A stretch of DNA of 42,658 bases from Oligoflexia bacterium (GCA_903867855.1 CAIPTA010000166.1:1-42658); one strand, 5' to 3'. Counted from the first letter of the stretch, positions 1-8,609 are shown. A program made the numbers and translations. The notes: generated by a model not told the origin, from the letters alone.

Positions 1-192
1 TGCGAAATAGTTGGGGGAAGGGGTGTGGTCTCTCTTCGGATTGGGAATGTAATCCTGCCAACGGTGATCTTTGGATCTCTGCGGATGTCTTGGCCAAAAA
101 TATCCTACTCACTCATACGCTAGCTCCGTAATTCTGCCCCTTCACAAGCCAAGAGAAGTGTTCTATGGTTTTCCTTCCTCGGAGGGAAAAAC

Positions 193-1644
193 ATGCTGCT
201 TTGCGATAATTTTATCCATGGAGTTTGGACAAAAGGTGAGTCTGGCACGGAAACGGTGCACTCCCCACAAACAGGGAAAGCCATAGGCACTGTCTCGCAG
301 CCTTCCAGCGCCCAAATCGATGCCGCCATTCAATTCGCCGCGAAAGCACAAAAATCTTGGGCCGATGCTCCGGTAAAAGAGCGCAGCAAAGTGCTATTCG
401 ATCTCCGCACTATTCTCCTTCGTGAAGCCGATGCCATCGCGAAATTAAAGGCCTCTGAATCTGGCAAAACTTTTGATGAAGCCCGCGCAGGACTCATGAA
501 GGGCATCGAAGTGTTGGAGTTTGCTCTCGCCATCCAAAATCTTGATCTCGGTGGCCGACTCGAAATCTCCCGCGGCGTGAGCTGCGAATTCCGCCGGGAA
601 GCGCTTGGCGTAGTGGCCAGTATCACTCCCTTTAATTTTCCCGCTATGGTGCCGCTCTGGACGATGCCGATTGCCATCGCGCTCGGTAATGCCTATGTGT
701 GGAAGCCTTCGGAGAAAACTCCGCTCACCGCAAAAAAAATCGCGGATGCTTTTCAGGAGGCAGGCCTCCCCGCTGGCGTGCTCACCGTGCTTCACGGCGG
801 CGTGAATACCGTGAATGCGATCATCGACCATCCGCAAGTGAAAGCGGTGGCTTTTGTGGGTTCGACGAAAGTGGCGAAGCTCGTATATCAGCGCGCTACG
901 AATTTGGGGAAGCGCGCCCTCGCGCTTGGCGGCGCCAAGAATCACATCATTCTTTTACCCGATGCAAACCTCGAATTGAGCGGTGCGGGAATCTCCGATT
1001 CCTTCACGGGCTGCGCAGGTCAACGTTGTATGGCGGCTTCGGTATTGCTTGCGGTGGGCCAAGTGGATGCGCATATCGAAAAAATTATTCAACGCGCTTC
1101 CTCTCTGCAACTTGGCAGCACGATGGGCGCCATCATCACGAAAGCGCAAAAAGAGTTTTTGGTAGAAGCCATCACGCGTGCGGAAAAAGCAGGCGCAAAA
1201 GTATTGCTCGATGGTCGGAAAGCAAAAGCGCCAGCAGGGATGGAAGAAGGCAACTGGCTTGGCCCCACAATTCTAGATAATATTCAGCCTGGCTCCGAAG
1301 CTGCTACCATAGAGCTTTTCGGGCCTGTGCTCAGCATCGTTCGCTGCAAAGATATTTCAGAAGCCCTCGCGATTGAAGCAAGCGTAGAGTATGGCAATGC
1401 TTGCAGCGTGTTCACTTCGAGTGGCCCCATCGCCGAGCGCGTAGCAAAAGCCGCAACCACAGGCATGGTGGGAATCAATATCGGTGTGCCAGTGCCACGT
1501 GAACCCTTCTCGTTTGGCGGCATCAATGCCTCGAAGTTCGGCCATGGCGATATTACCGGCCATCATAGTCTCGACTTCTGGTCGAACGTGAAAAAAATCA
1601 CAGTGAAGTGGGAGAAGCAGAGCGACTCCACTTGGATGTCTTAA
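193..1644 (+). CDS. mmsA: CoA-acylating (methyl)malonate-semialdehyde dehydrogenase
   Basis: Aldehyde dehydrogenase superfamily, 483 aa, normal family length. ITPFNFP (residues 144-150), KPSEKTP (171-177) and the catalytic Cys279 in GQRCM are present. The general-base Glu of hydrolysing aldehyde dehydrogenases is replaced by Asn250 in GGAKNH, as is known for the CoA-dependent MmsA branch. That branch converts malonate or methylmalonate semialdehyde to acetyl- or propionyl-CoA with release of CO2 and NADH. GGAGGG lies 6 nt before the ATG. It heads a run of uracil-degradation genes with a 14-nt gap to the next start. I infer that it drains malonate semialdehyde (or a related C3 product) from uracil into acetyl-CoA. 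No valine or inositol catabolism genes are adjacent. Family call is firm; substrate is inferred. Confidence 0.93.
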   Translation: MLLCDNFIHGVWTKGESGTETVHSPQTGKAIGTVSQPSSAQIDAAIQFAAKAQKSWADAPVKERSKVLFDLRTILLREADAIAKLKASESGKTFDEARAGLMKGIEVLEFALAIQNLDLGGRLEISRGVSCEFRREALGVVASITPFNFPAMVPLWTMPIAIALGNAYVWKPSEKTPLTAKKIADAFQEAGLPAGVLTVLHGGVNTVNAIIDHPQVKAVAFVGSTKVAKLVYQRATNLGKRALALGGAKNHIILLPDANLELSGAGISDSFTGCAGQRCMAASVLLAVGQVDAHIEKIIQRASSLQLGSTMGAIITKAQKEFLVEAITRAEKAGAKVLLDGRKAKAPAGMEEGNWLGPTILDNIQPGSEAATIELFGPVLSIVRCKDISEALAIEASVEYGNACSVFTSSGPIAERVAKAATTGMVGINIGVPVPREPFSFGGINASKFGHGDITGHHSLDFWSNVKKITVKWEKQSDSTWMS

Positions 1645-1658
1645 GGAAAAGGAAATTT

Positions 1659-2915
1659 ATGAGCGATAACAAACATTCCAATCACGTAATTCTCGCAACT
1701 CACAATAATCTTCGCTATGAGCGCAGTCTGCCGATTCAGTGGGGAGCCAAAGATCCTTTGAAGCGTGGGCCAGTAGTGGCATCCATCACTGATCCGAAGA
1801 GCCGCAATGCGATTGGCACTCACAGCGGCAGCTATACGGTGTATCGCGCGCTCTCGATCGCGAGCGGACAATTCGCTTCTCAGCATCGGCCTGATCTACA
1901 AAACACGGAAAGCCCAGTAAAGATTGGCCCCTTTCCGCAGTGGCATGATCCGAAGAAGATTGTCTCCCTTGATCCTTGGGGCCTCGATCCACAAACCAAT
2001 TTCGGCCCGCTCTATAAAAAGGGCTACGATATTCGCCCCACGATTGCCGTAACTCAAGCGCATCTGCAGATCCCAGAGATTCACGATGCTCTTCGCGCCG
2101 GACGCCTAAAGCCCGATGGTAAAATCGTGAAAGAGAATATGGATATTTTCGTAACGAAAGTGGCGATTGATCCTGTGTGGTATTTGCCGGGCATCGCCGA
2201 GAAGCTCAAGGTGGAAGAGGGCGAACTCCGCCGCATTCTTTTCCAAGAAACGGGCGGCATGTATCCAGAGCTCATCACGCGCCCTGATCTCAAAGTGATG
2301 CTTCCCCCCATTGGAAGTTCCACTGCTTATATTTTTGGCAATGCGAAGGATCTAGCCAATCCAAAAGTGGAACTTACCTGCCGCGTGCACGATGAGTGCA
2401 ATGGCTCTGATGTGTTCGGTTCGGATATTTGCACCTGCCGACCTTACCTCATGTACGGCATCGAAGATGCGGCTCGCACCGCTCAGCGTGGTGGCGTGGG
2501 AATCATTGTGTACTATCGCAAAGAAGGTCGTGCGCTAGGGGAAGTAACGAAATTCCTTGTCTACAACGCTCGTAAGCGTCAAAAAGGCGGCGATACAGCA
2601 GCGAACTATTTCCTCCGCACCGAGTGTGTGGCTGGCGTGGAAGACGCGCGCTTCCAAGAATTCATGCCCGATTGCTTGCACCTCTTTGGTATCCAGAAAA
2701 TCCACAATCTCCATTCCATGAGCAATATGAAATACGATGCGATAGTGGGTAGCGGCATTAAAGTGGTGAATCGCATTTCTATTCCTGCCGAGCTCATCCC
2801 TGCCGATGCGCAAGTGGAAATGGAAGCGAAAAAGGCAGCTGGCTACTTCACCCCAGAAAAGAAAAAGTCGAAACAGGCTTTGAAGAAAGTGAAGGGCCGT
2901 AACATTGCCGAATAA
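1659..2915 (+). CDS. urc1: URC1-like GTP cyclohydrolase II homologue of uracil catabolism
   Basis: 418 aa from the ATG at 1659, chosen because AAGGAAAAGG stands just upstream and a longer frame would overlap mmsA. The C-terminal half carries the GTP cyclohydrolase II zinc site: Cys247, then ten residues, then Cys258-x-Cys260 (HDEC...ICTC). It also has the KEGRALGE segment that corresponds to the RQEGRGIG nucleotide-binding motif of RibA. The roughly 200-residue N-terminal extension and the neighbouring URC4 gene distinguish it from riboflavin RibA. In yeast, URC1 is required for the URC pyrimidine-degradation pathway and is thought to act on a uracil nucleotide. Riboflavin neighbours are absent. 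The stop overlaps the next start by 11 bp, which suggests translational coupling. Confidence 0.9.
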   Translation: MSDNKHSNHVILATHNNLRYERSLPIQWGAKDPLKRGPVVASITDPKSRNAIGTHSGSYTVYRALSIASGQFASQHRPDLQNTESPVKIGPFPQWHDPKKIVSLDPWGLDPQTNFGPLYKKGYDIRPTIAVTQAHLQIPEIHDALRAGRLKPDGKIVKENMDIFVTKVAIDPVWYLPGIAEKLKVEEGELRRILFQETGGMYPELITRPDLKVMLPPIGSSTAYIFGNAKDLANPKVELTCRVHDECNGSDVFGSDICTCRPYLMYGIEDAARTAQRGGVGIIVYYRKEGRALGEVTKFLVYNARKRQKGGDTAANYFLRTECVAGVEDARFQEFMPDCLHLFGIQKIHNLHSMSNMKYDAIVGSGIKVVNRISIPAELIPADAQVEMEAKKAAGYFTPEKKKSKQALKKVKGRNIAE

Positions 2916-4128
2916 ATCATTCACTCTTTCGGATAGCGAAGTAGATTTCATCTTGTCGCCTGAGGCGATACGAGATCGTGCGGCAAAAATTTTCGAATTT
3001 ACCAAAGCGGGGAAAGGCAAATTTGTTTTTCACCCCGAGAAATTCGAACCTACGGTGAATTATGTTTTGGATGTGATTCGTCAGAATTATCCAGGCCTCG
3101 ATATTCCATTTCATTCTCGCTGGGGGCATTTCCGCGCTGGGAAAATTGATCGCGTAAAGGATCTCGATGCAAAATTAGCGGATCTTGATGTGATGGAGCG
3201 CGCGCGCACCAAACTCGATCTCGTGATCACTTCCGTATTGCTCGATGCCGGTGCTGGTGCTGCCTGGAGCTATCAGGAAGGCAAAAATAGTTTCAATCGC
3301 TCCGAGGGCTTGGGAGTGGCGAGCTATCATATGTTCTTGGCGGGTGAATTTAGCTGCGATGGAAAATCTTTGAAAGCGGATGCCTCTGGACTTTCTCGCG
3401 TGTCGGGAACGGCTCTGGAAAAGGCTTTCCAGGTGACGGAGAAAAATCCGCTGCTTGGCGTGCGTGGGCGTTTGCAGCTTCTCAATAATTTGGCGCAAGC
3501 TGTAGGCAATAAAACGATTTTTAAAGACGGCCGCCCCGGAAATATTGTGGACTATCTGGTTGGTAAGCATGGCAATTCGATTCCTGCCAAAGCAATCCTG
3601 CGCGCAGTGCTCGATGGTCTCGGCCCCATTTGGCCTGGCCGCATTACCGCTGGCATGGCGAATCTTGGCGATGTGTGGACACACCCACAACTTGGCCCTG
3701 AAGGAAGTTTTGCGACGCTCGTGCCCTTTCATAAGCTTTCCCAGTGGATGACCTATTCTCTTATCGAGCCCATCGTGGAAGCTGGCATCAACGTGACCGG
3801 TGTGGAAGGTCTCACTGGCCTTGCGGAGTATCGCAACGGTGGTTTGCTCTTAGATGGCGGCTTACTCACCTTGCAAGAGCCCTCCATGGCACTACAAGCC
3901 TGGCATCCAGAAACTGAATTAGTGGTGGAGTGGAGAGCCCTAACTGTGGCCCTTCTCGACCAAATCGGAGCTGCAGTGCAGAAAAGCCTCGGCAAAACAC
4001 CGCAAGAATTTCCGCTCGCAAAAGTGCTCGAAGGGGGCACTTGGTGGGCTGGTCGTTACTTAGCACAAGATAAGCGAAAAAGTGGCAATCCTCCGATCAT
4101 GATCGAGAGCGATGGAACAGTATTTTAG
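2905..4128 (+). CDS. urc4: URC4/Urg3 family protein (DUF1688)
   Basis: 407 aa starting at a TTG that overlaps the end of urc1. The first in-frame ATG lies some 70 codons inside, after conserved-looking sequence, so the TTG is preferred; GAAGGG lies about 9 nt upstream. The N-terminal LLSPEAIRDRA-like opening and the overall length match the DUF1688/URC4 family, which in fungi and bacteria occurs with URC1. In yeast, loss of URC4 leads to ribosylurea accumulation, so the protein is believed to act on the ribosylurea intermediate and free urea. There is no signal peptide or membrane segment; it is presumably cytosolic. The operon position between urc1 and upp is the strongest support. Confidence 0.88.
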   Translation: MPNKSFTLSDSEVDFILSPEAIRDRAAKIFEFTKAGKGKFVFHPEKFEPTVNYVLDVIRQNYPGLDIPFHSRWGHFRAGKIDRVKDLDAKLADLDVMERARTKLDLVITSVLLDAGAGAAWSYQEGKNSFNRSEGLGVASYHMFLAGEFSCDGKSLKADASGLSRVSGTALEKAFQVTEKNPLLGVRGRLQLLNNLAQAVGNKTIFKDGRPGNIVDYLVGKHGNSIPAKAILRAVLDGLGPIWPGRITAGMANLGDVWTHPQLGPEGSFATLVPFHKLSQWMTYSLIEPIVEAGINVTGVEGLTGLAEYRNGGLLLDGGLLTLQEPSMALQAWHPETELVVEWRALTVALLDQIGAAVQKSLGKTPQEFPLAKVLEGGTWWAGRYLAQDKRKSGNPPIMIESDGTVF

Positions 4129-4137
4129 GAGAGAGAT

Positions 4138-4770
4138 ATGAGTAAAAAATTAAAAGTGATCGACCATCCCTTGCTTCGCCACAAGCTTGGCTATTTGCGG
4201 GATAAGAACACAAAGTCTGGCGAGTTTCGGGATCTCGTATCGGAGATCAGCCAAATTCTTGCCTACGAAGCCATGCGCGATTGGAAAGAGATGAGCACGG
4301 CTCATATCGAAACGCCGATCGCAAAAGCGAAAGTGGAGCGAGTGGCAAACGCACCGGTAGTAGTTTCTGTATTGCGCGCGGGCAATGGAATGCTAGATGC
4401 GGTGCTCTCGGTGCTGCCTTTTGCGTCTGCGGGCTTCATTGGAATCTATCGCGATAAGTTTATTCACAGCACCGTGGAATACTATTTCAAATTGCCCAGC
4501 GAGACAAAAGGTCGCAAGGCTATTCTCTGCGATCCACTCGTGGCCACTGCAGATACCATGATCGCCGCAATCGAGCGCCTAAAGAGCTACGAAGTGAAAG
4601 AGATTCAAATTCTTTCTATTCTCGCCAGCGATTATGCGGTGAAGAAGATTCACGAGTTTCATCCCGATGTGGAGATTCTCACAGTAAATGTGGAAAAAGA
4701 AATGAACGAGAATGGTTATCTCGTGCCGGGCTTGGGAGATGCGGGTGACCGTCTCTACCAAACGAAATAG
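4138..4770 (+). CDS. upp: Uracil phosphoribosyltransferase
   Basis: 210 aa, typical UPRTase length. It converts uracil plus PRPP to UMP. The C-terminal uracil-binding segment (residues about 193-209, GYLVPGLGDAGDRL) is nearly canonical. The PRPP loop at 132-140 reads DPLVATADT, where most bacterial enzymes have DPMLATGGS; the second glycine is replaced by Asp. AGGAGAGAG lies directly upstream, and the gap from urc4 is only 9 nt. In the URC pathway UPRTase makes the UMP on which degradation starts (the yeast URC6 role), so here it probably serves both salvage and catabolism. Family assignment is firm; the variant loop may reflect a specialised subfamily. Confidence 0.95.
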   Translation: MSKKLKVIDHPLLRHKLGYLRDKNTKSGEFRDLVSEISQILAYEAMRDWKEMSTAHIETPIAKAKVERVANAPVVVSVLRAGNGMLDAVLSVLPFASAGFIGIYRDKFIHSTVEYYFKLPSETKGRKAILCDPLVATADTMIAAIERLKSYEVKEIQILSILASDYAVKKIHEFHPDVEILTVNVEKEMNENGYLVPGLGDAGDRLYQTK

Positions 4771-5377
4771 GCCCTATTTACTCGGCGTGGCCGGCGGTAG
4801 CGGATCGGGGAAAACCTATTTCGCTGAAGCCTTGCGTGCGGCTTTGGGTTCGGGCATTTGTGAGATTGTCTACCAAGATAATTTCTATATCGATCAATCC
4901 AAGCGCTTTGATCATGATGGCGGCTCTGTAAATTTTGATCATCCGGATGCGATTGATTTTCCCTTGCTGGCCGAAAGATTGGCCCATTTACGAGCGGGCA
5001 ATCACACACAGATTCCGATCTACGATTTCAAAACGCATTCCAGAAAAGCCGAAAAATTGGAGATCGATCCTAAGCCCATTATCATCGTGGATGGCATTTT
5101 GATTTTTCATCACCAGGGTGTGCGGGAACAATTTGATCAGCTCGTATTTTTTGATACGCCGGAAGAGCTTCGCTATTCAAGGCGCTTGCGCCGAGATGTG
5201 GAAGAGCGCGGTCGAACTCCTGAGGGAGTGAAGGCCCAATTTGATCGCCAAGTGAAGCCCATGCATGATCAATTTGTGGCTCCTTCTGTGAAATTTGCTC
5301 ATCGTGTGGTGCGCGATGCCGGCGAATTTTCGGGTGTGCTCGCTGAATACGGCGAACAGCTTCGAAAGCTCCTCTAA
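4745..5377 (+). CDS. udk: Uridine kinase
   Basis: About 210 aa from a GTG at 4745. That start has TTGGGAG 6 nt upstream, whereas an ATG at 4739 would touch the same ribosome site and one at 4712 lies far inside upp. The Walker A loop GGSGSGKT is at residues 17-24. Uridine-kinase signatures follow: QDNFYID, NFDHPDAIDF, IIIVDGIL and the Arg-rich lid (SRRLRRDVEERGRT). It phosphorylates uridine or cytidine to the monophosphate, feeding UMP to the same pathway as upp. It overlaps upp by 26 bp, so the two are presumably coupled. Confidence 0.93.
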   Translation: MTVSTKRNRPYLLGVAGGSGSGKTYFAEALRAALGSGICEIVYQDNFYIDQSKRFDHDGGSVNFDHPDAIDFPLLAERLAHLRAGNHTQIPIYDFKTHSRKAEKLEIDPKPIIIVDGILIFHHQGVREQFDQLVFFDTPEELRYSRRLRRDVEERGRTPEGVKAQFDRQVKPMHDQFVAPSVKFAHRVVRDAGEFSGVLAEYGEQLRKLL

Positions 5378-5381
5378 GTTT

Positions 5382-6254
5382 ATGGCGAAGGCTCTCTTTT
5401 TCGATTTCTACGGAGTGAGTCTTCAGCTCAATTTTCTACTCGAAGATCAGCATTTTTTAGAAGAGCAGCTGCTGGCCGATTTTTCCTTTTTTCGCCGCGC
5501 AGGCATCGGCCCTGAGCCCACAATTTCAATCGATATTTCACTCGCTCCGGCGAGCTTACGCTTTTCCGGCACCACTTGGTTTCGCACTGGCCTCTGCCAT
5601 GCCAAGCAAAATGGAGTGATTCGCAGCTGCCTCTTTCATGGTGGCAATCAGATTGAGGATAGCGGAAACGAGTTCCGCAGAGCCACGCTCTATGTGAAAT
5701 CCCCAAGCAGCGCCTACGAAGCACTCTATTACTATATTCTCTCTGCCGTGGGAGAAGCCTTAGACTATCGAGGCATTCATCGCTTGCATGCGGTGGCGTA
5801 TAGCTCGGGAAATGCTGCGTTTTGTTTGCCAAGAGATTCCATGGGGGGGAAAACTACGCGGGCCCTCAAGATCCTGGCGAGCGGCACGGAAAAACTTTTT
5901 GGCGATGAAGTAATTTTTACGGATGGAGTGAAACTTTTTGCTTTTCCGATTCGTCTCGCGGTGCGCCCAGATATTTATAGTGAATACACGCATGTGGCTG
6001 CCGAGCCTTTTCAGCGTAGCCTGGGCGGACGAAAATATCTGGTGCGCATCCCGCAACATCGAGTGGCCATGGAAAGCGATAGCTTCCAGCTCGACTTAGC
6101 GGGGAATAGCCTAGCCTTCAGCTTCAAGTTTTTATTGGGGCTCGGAGTGCCCCAGATGCGAGAGTTTATGATTCGCCCAAATTCTATTCGGTCCTTGTGG
6201 ACAATTTTTTGGCTTCGCTTTTCCTGTTTACGAAAACTTCTTCGTCACAGGTAG
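5382..6254 (+). CDS. HprK-like P-loop kinase-fold protein
   Basis: 290 aa from the ATG 4 nt after udk; a longer frame would run into udk. A P-loop-like RDSMGGKTT is at residues 151-159. It is followed by FGDE (173-176), and the preceding HRLHAVAYSSGNAAFCLP resembles the strand leading into the Walker loop of the HPr kinase/phosphorylase C-terminal domain. Similar stand-alone HprK-like proteins occur in many bacteria without HPr regulation, often with unknown targets. The N-terminal half (about 1-130) is not recognised. Operon position after udk suggests a role in pyrimidine use or its control, but no substrate can be named. Its 3' end overlaps the convergent gene by 10 bp. Confidence 0.7.
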   Translation: MAKALFFDFYGVSLQLNFLLEDQHFLEEQLLADFSFFRRAGIGPEPTISIDISLAPASLRFSGTTWFRTGLCHAKQNGVIRSCLFHGGNQIEDSGNEFRRATLYVKSPSSAYEALYYYILSAVGEALDYRGIHRLHAVAYSSGNAAFCLPRDSMGGKTTRALKILASGTEKLFGDEVIFTDGVKLFAFPIRLAVRPDIYSEYTHVAAEPFQRSLGGRKYLVRIPQHRVAMESDSFQLDLAGNSLAFSFKFLLGLGVPQMREFMIRPNSIRSLWTIFWLRFSCLRKLLRHR

Positions 6255-7360
6255 AAGTTAGCCATGATCCAAGCGTAGTCAGCGTAGTAATCGCCTGAGG
6301 AAAAGATTTTCAGCTTTTGCCACTCTGCCGTTAATTCTATGTGCGGGCGTGGATACAAATGAATTCCGGCTCCAAAGGATTGCTTTTGCGACTTTGGATC
6401 ATCCAAATTGAGCCGTGCATACTCCCAAACGCCATAGGGTGTGATTCCTTGGCGGATATCGTAAGCGAGCTTCTGCTCCGTTACATAGCCAGACTGTGTG
6501 CTCGGCGCAATCTTGGAGATTTTCACTTGGTAGTCGGTTTCCGATTCCACGTAGAGCTTATCCGTGAGGCTGATAATTCCCCAGGGGCCAAATGTATTTC
6601 GTTTATATTGATAGCTTTCGCCATAGAGGTAGCTGAGGCCCACTTTGTCTTTATCGAGAAAAAAGTAACTGGCGGTTGCACTGGCACCATGCTCTTGATT
6701 GGTGGAATATTTATCGTGAAAGTTTCCTAACAAACCAGTGAGGAAGAAGGTCCAGTTCTCGCCGCCATAGGAATATTCTAGGCCATAGGATTCGGTATCA
6801 TTGCCAAAGCCCAAAGAGTCACGCACAAAAAGCTCATGATTTGGATCGTTAATTCCATACTCATTTTGGAAGCGACCGAATCGTAGAGTTTGTTTTTCGC
6901 TAACTCTACCGAGCACATAATGGCGGCGCGAGTAGAGGCTATGTTGTTCATTGCCGCTCGAATCATAGTAAAGTCGGCGACCCACAGTGCCATCAATGGC
7001 CCACTTCTCCGCATTGTAGGCTGCTTCCACATCGGCTTGCATCAGAATAGCCTTTGCTACCGTTGCGGATGGACTATCTTCATAGAGCTGCAAGGCTCGC
7101 ACATAGGCGCCGAGCAACAGCTTCTCGGGAGGATTGATCGCGCCGTACGCGAAATTTTGTTCACCGTCGCGGGCCCAAGTGCTCAAGAGTTCTTTTGAAA
7201 GCTCTCGGCCATAGGGATTTAGCAATCCACCACCCGCAGGGCTCAAGTGACACGCCGTACAGTTCACATAGCCATGGCGAACCAATTCAGGAAAGGCCAA
7301 CGCTTGCTTCGAGCTGAAAAGAATAAATAGGGTAAGAAAAATAGCAAAAGGGATTTTCAT
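6245..7360 (-). CDS. Exported protein with one heme c motif and beta-barrel-like body
   Basis: 371 aa. A signal peptide ends near ALAF (residues 20-23). A single c-type heme motif C34-T-A-C37-H38 sits directly after it, followed by SPAGGGLLNPYGRELS. The remaining 300 or so residues alternate polar and aromatic residues (for example SYGLEYSYGGENWTFFLTG) in the way of an outer-membrane barrel, and the protein ends in an aromatic-hydrophobic strand (WIMANFYL). I recognise no characterised family. It could be a porin-cytochrome fusion that passes electrons across or into the outer membrane. It is the last gene of a three-gene unit with a di-heme lipoprotein and a YceI protein. Confidence 0.75.
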   Translation of the reverse strand: MKIPFAIFLTLFILFSSKQALAFPELVRHGYVNCTACHLSPAGGGLLNPYGRELSKELLSTWARDGEQNFAYGAINPPEKLLLGAYVRALQLYEDSPSATVAKAILMQADVEAAYNAEKWAIDGTVGRRLYYDSSGNEQHSLYSRRHYVLGRVSEKQTLRFGRFQNEYGINDPNHELFVRDSLGFGNDTESYGLEYSYGGENWTFFLTGLLGNFHDKYSTNQEHGASATASYFFLDKDKVGLSYLYGESYQYKRNTFGPWGIISLTDKLYVESETDYQVKISKIAPSTQSGYVTEQKLAYDIRQGITPYGVWEYARLNLDDPKSQKQSFGAGIHLYPRPHIELTAEWQKLKIFSSGDYYADYAWIMANFYL

Positions 7361-7369
7361 CCCTTTGTC

Positions 7370-7933
7370 TTAATTGATTTTTGCCTGAAAGTGAACTTCT
7401 ACATCCACATCTTCTGCCATGGTTGCACCCGCGAAGGTGGGAAGTGTGATGGCATACTCGCTAATCTTGATCGGGAAATGAGCTGTTCCAGTTACGGCGG
7501 CATCTTTCACGCTAAGGTCAGTGGTGCCGGTCACCTCTTTTTGCACGCCATGCAGGGTGAGCTTACCGTGGAAGGCCACTCCCTTTTTTTCGCCAGCGCT
7601 GGGGATTTCGAGGTCGCTAATTGCGAGCACTGCATTCTGGTAGCCTGGCTTGCCGGTTTCCAGGTATTTTTCTTTCATATGGTGATCGCGCATATCGATG
7701 CCCGTATGAAATTGATTTAGATCGGCTTGCACGGTGCCACTCGCTTTACCTGCCTTGAGGCTAAGTGAGCCGGTAACGGTGGCATCTTTCCCTTTGATCT
7801 TGATCATGGCGGGGCGGCCAACCGCATTGAATTCGAGCTGACTATTTGCAGGGTCAAGCACTAGGGTTTTTTCTGCGGCAAACGCAGGAACACAAAGGAG
7901 AGAGAGAAGGAGAAAATTAGTCTTTAGCGCCAT
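7370..7933 (-). CDS. YceI family periplasmic lipid-binding protein
   Basis: 187 aa with a signal peptide (cleavage near AFA-AE, about residue 20). Family hallmarks are the opening LDPANSQLEFNAVG, the segment DMRDHHMKEKYLET and the late THGVQKEVTG-like strand (LTLHGVQKEVTG). YceI proteins are eight-stranded lipocalin-like barrels that bind isoprenoids such as ubiquinone or polyprenyl chains in the periplasm. The start overlaps the end of the upstream di-heme lipoprotein by 17 bp, and only 9 nt separate it from the next gene. The neighbours suggest a quinone-linked or heme-linked redox role. Confidence 0.93.
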   Translation of the reverse strand: MALKTNFLLLSLLCVPAFAAEKTLVLDPANSQLEFNAVGRPAMIKIKGKDATVTGSLSLKAGKASGTVQADLNQFHTGIDMRDHHMKEKYLETGKPGYQNAVLAISDLEIPSAGEKKGVAFHGKLTLHGVQKEVTGTTDLSVKDAAVTGTAHFPIKISEYAITLPTFAGATMAEDVDVEVHFQAKIN

Positions 7934-8609
7934 TGTTGATCCAATCCTTGATTACTTCAATTTCTGCATCACTAAGCGCTGCTTCTCCAGAACTAACTGG
8001 CGGCATGCGATGTTTTGCGGTTGCGAGAATATCATTGTAGAGATCGCTTAATTCTGCTTTTCCGGCGATTACGGCATCGCTACCAGAAAGCTGAGCTAGC
8101 GTTTGAAATGGATCATCCTTCGCTTTGCCTTGTGGGTTGTGGCAGCCCACGCATTTTGGCTGGAGGATATTGGCAGAAATGGATTCAAAAGTGGGGGCTA
8201 GAGGAATCACCACAGGAGCCGGTGTGTTTTCCCCAGCTTGGTTCGGACCACCCGCTTGCACCCATGTGGTGAGGATCAAGAGTTCATCGTGAGTGAGAGG
8301 CGGGCTGCCAGCCTTCGGCATGGAATGATCCACCAACGCGCTTTGATTAATTTGAGAGAGGGCGCTTTTTGCCGTCTCTGGATGGGTGAGATTCACTCCC
8401 CCGTTTGTGAGGGTATCGTTATGACAGCCAGCACATTTATTGGAAAAAACTTGGGAATACACCTGCGAAAACGACGATGCCGCGAGTTGTTCCGTAGAAG
8501 GCTGCAGGCTGGCGCCGGAATCTGTGCTGCCGTCTTTACCGTGATTATAGGAACAGGCTGCGAGGGGAAGGGTGAGGAGTAGGAAAAGAAGTTTCTTGCT
8601 CATGGGCAT
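7917..8609 (-). CDS. Di-heme c-type cytochrome lipoprotein
   Basis: 230 aa. The lipobox LAAC puts the lipidated Cys at residue 19. Two similar cytochrome units follow. The first has CAGCH at residues 59-63 and a downstream HSMPKAGSPPLT that can supply the axial Met. The second has CVGCH at 153-157 and KHRMPPVSSGEAALS. This matches the repeated cytochrome c modules of planctomycete-type/Cyt c-like lipoproteins. It would be anchored to a membrane facing the periplasm and carry electrons. It is the first gene of the three-gene redox cluster. A second ATG two codons in (8603) is an equally possible start. Confidence 0.9.
   Translation of the reverse strand: MPMSKKLLFLLLTLPLAACSYNHGKDGSTDSGASLQPSTEQLAASSFSQVYSQVFSNKCAGCHNDTLTNGGVNLTHPETAKSALSQINQSALVDHSMPKAGSPPLTHDELLILTTWVQAGGPNQAGENTPAPVVIPLAPTFESISANILQPKCVGCHNPQGKAKDDPFQTLAQLSGSDAVIAGKAELSDLYNDILATAKHRMPPVSSGEAALSDAEIEVIKDWINNGAKD

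Noticed and set aside
3-131. A reading frame open from the left edge to TAA at 129-131, possibly the tail of an upstream gene
   Set aside because: Only 42 codons, another frame is also open to 121, and no family is recognisable. Nothing else can be supported in 1-192 apart from the ribosome site of the dehydrogenase gene.
1659-2915. Riboflavin-pathway GTP cyclohydrolase II (ribA)
   Set aside because: The zinc cysteines match, but the long N-terminal extension and the URC4/upp/udk neighbourhood fit URC1; no rib genes are nearby.
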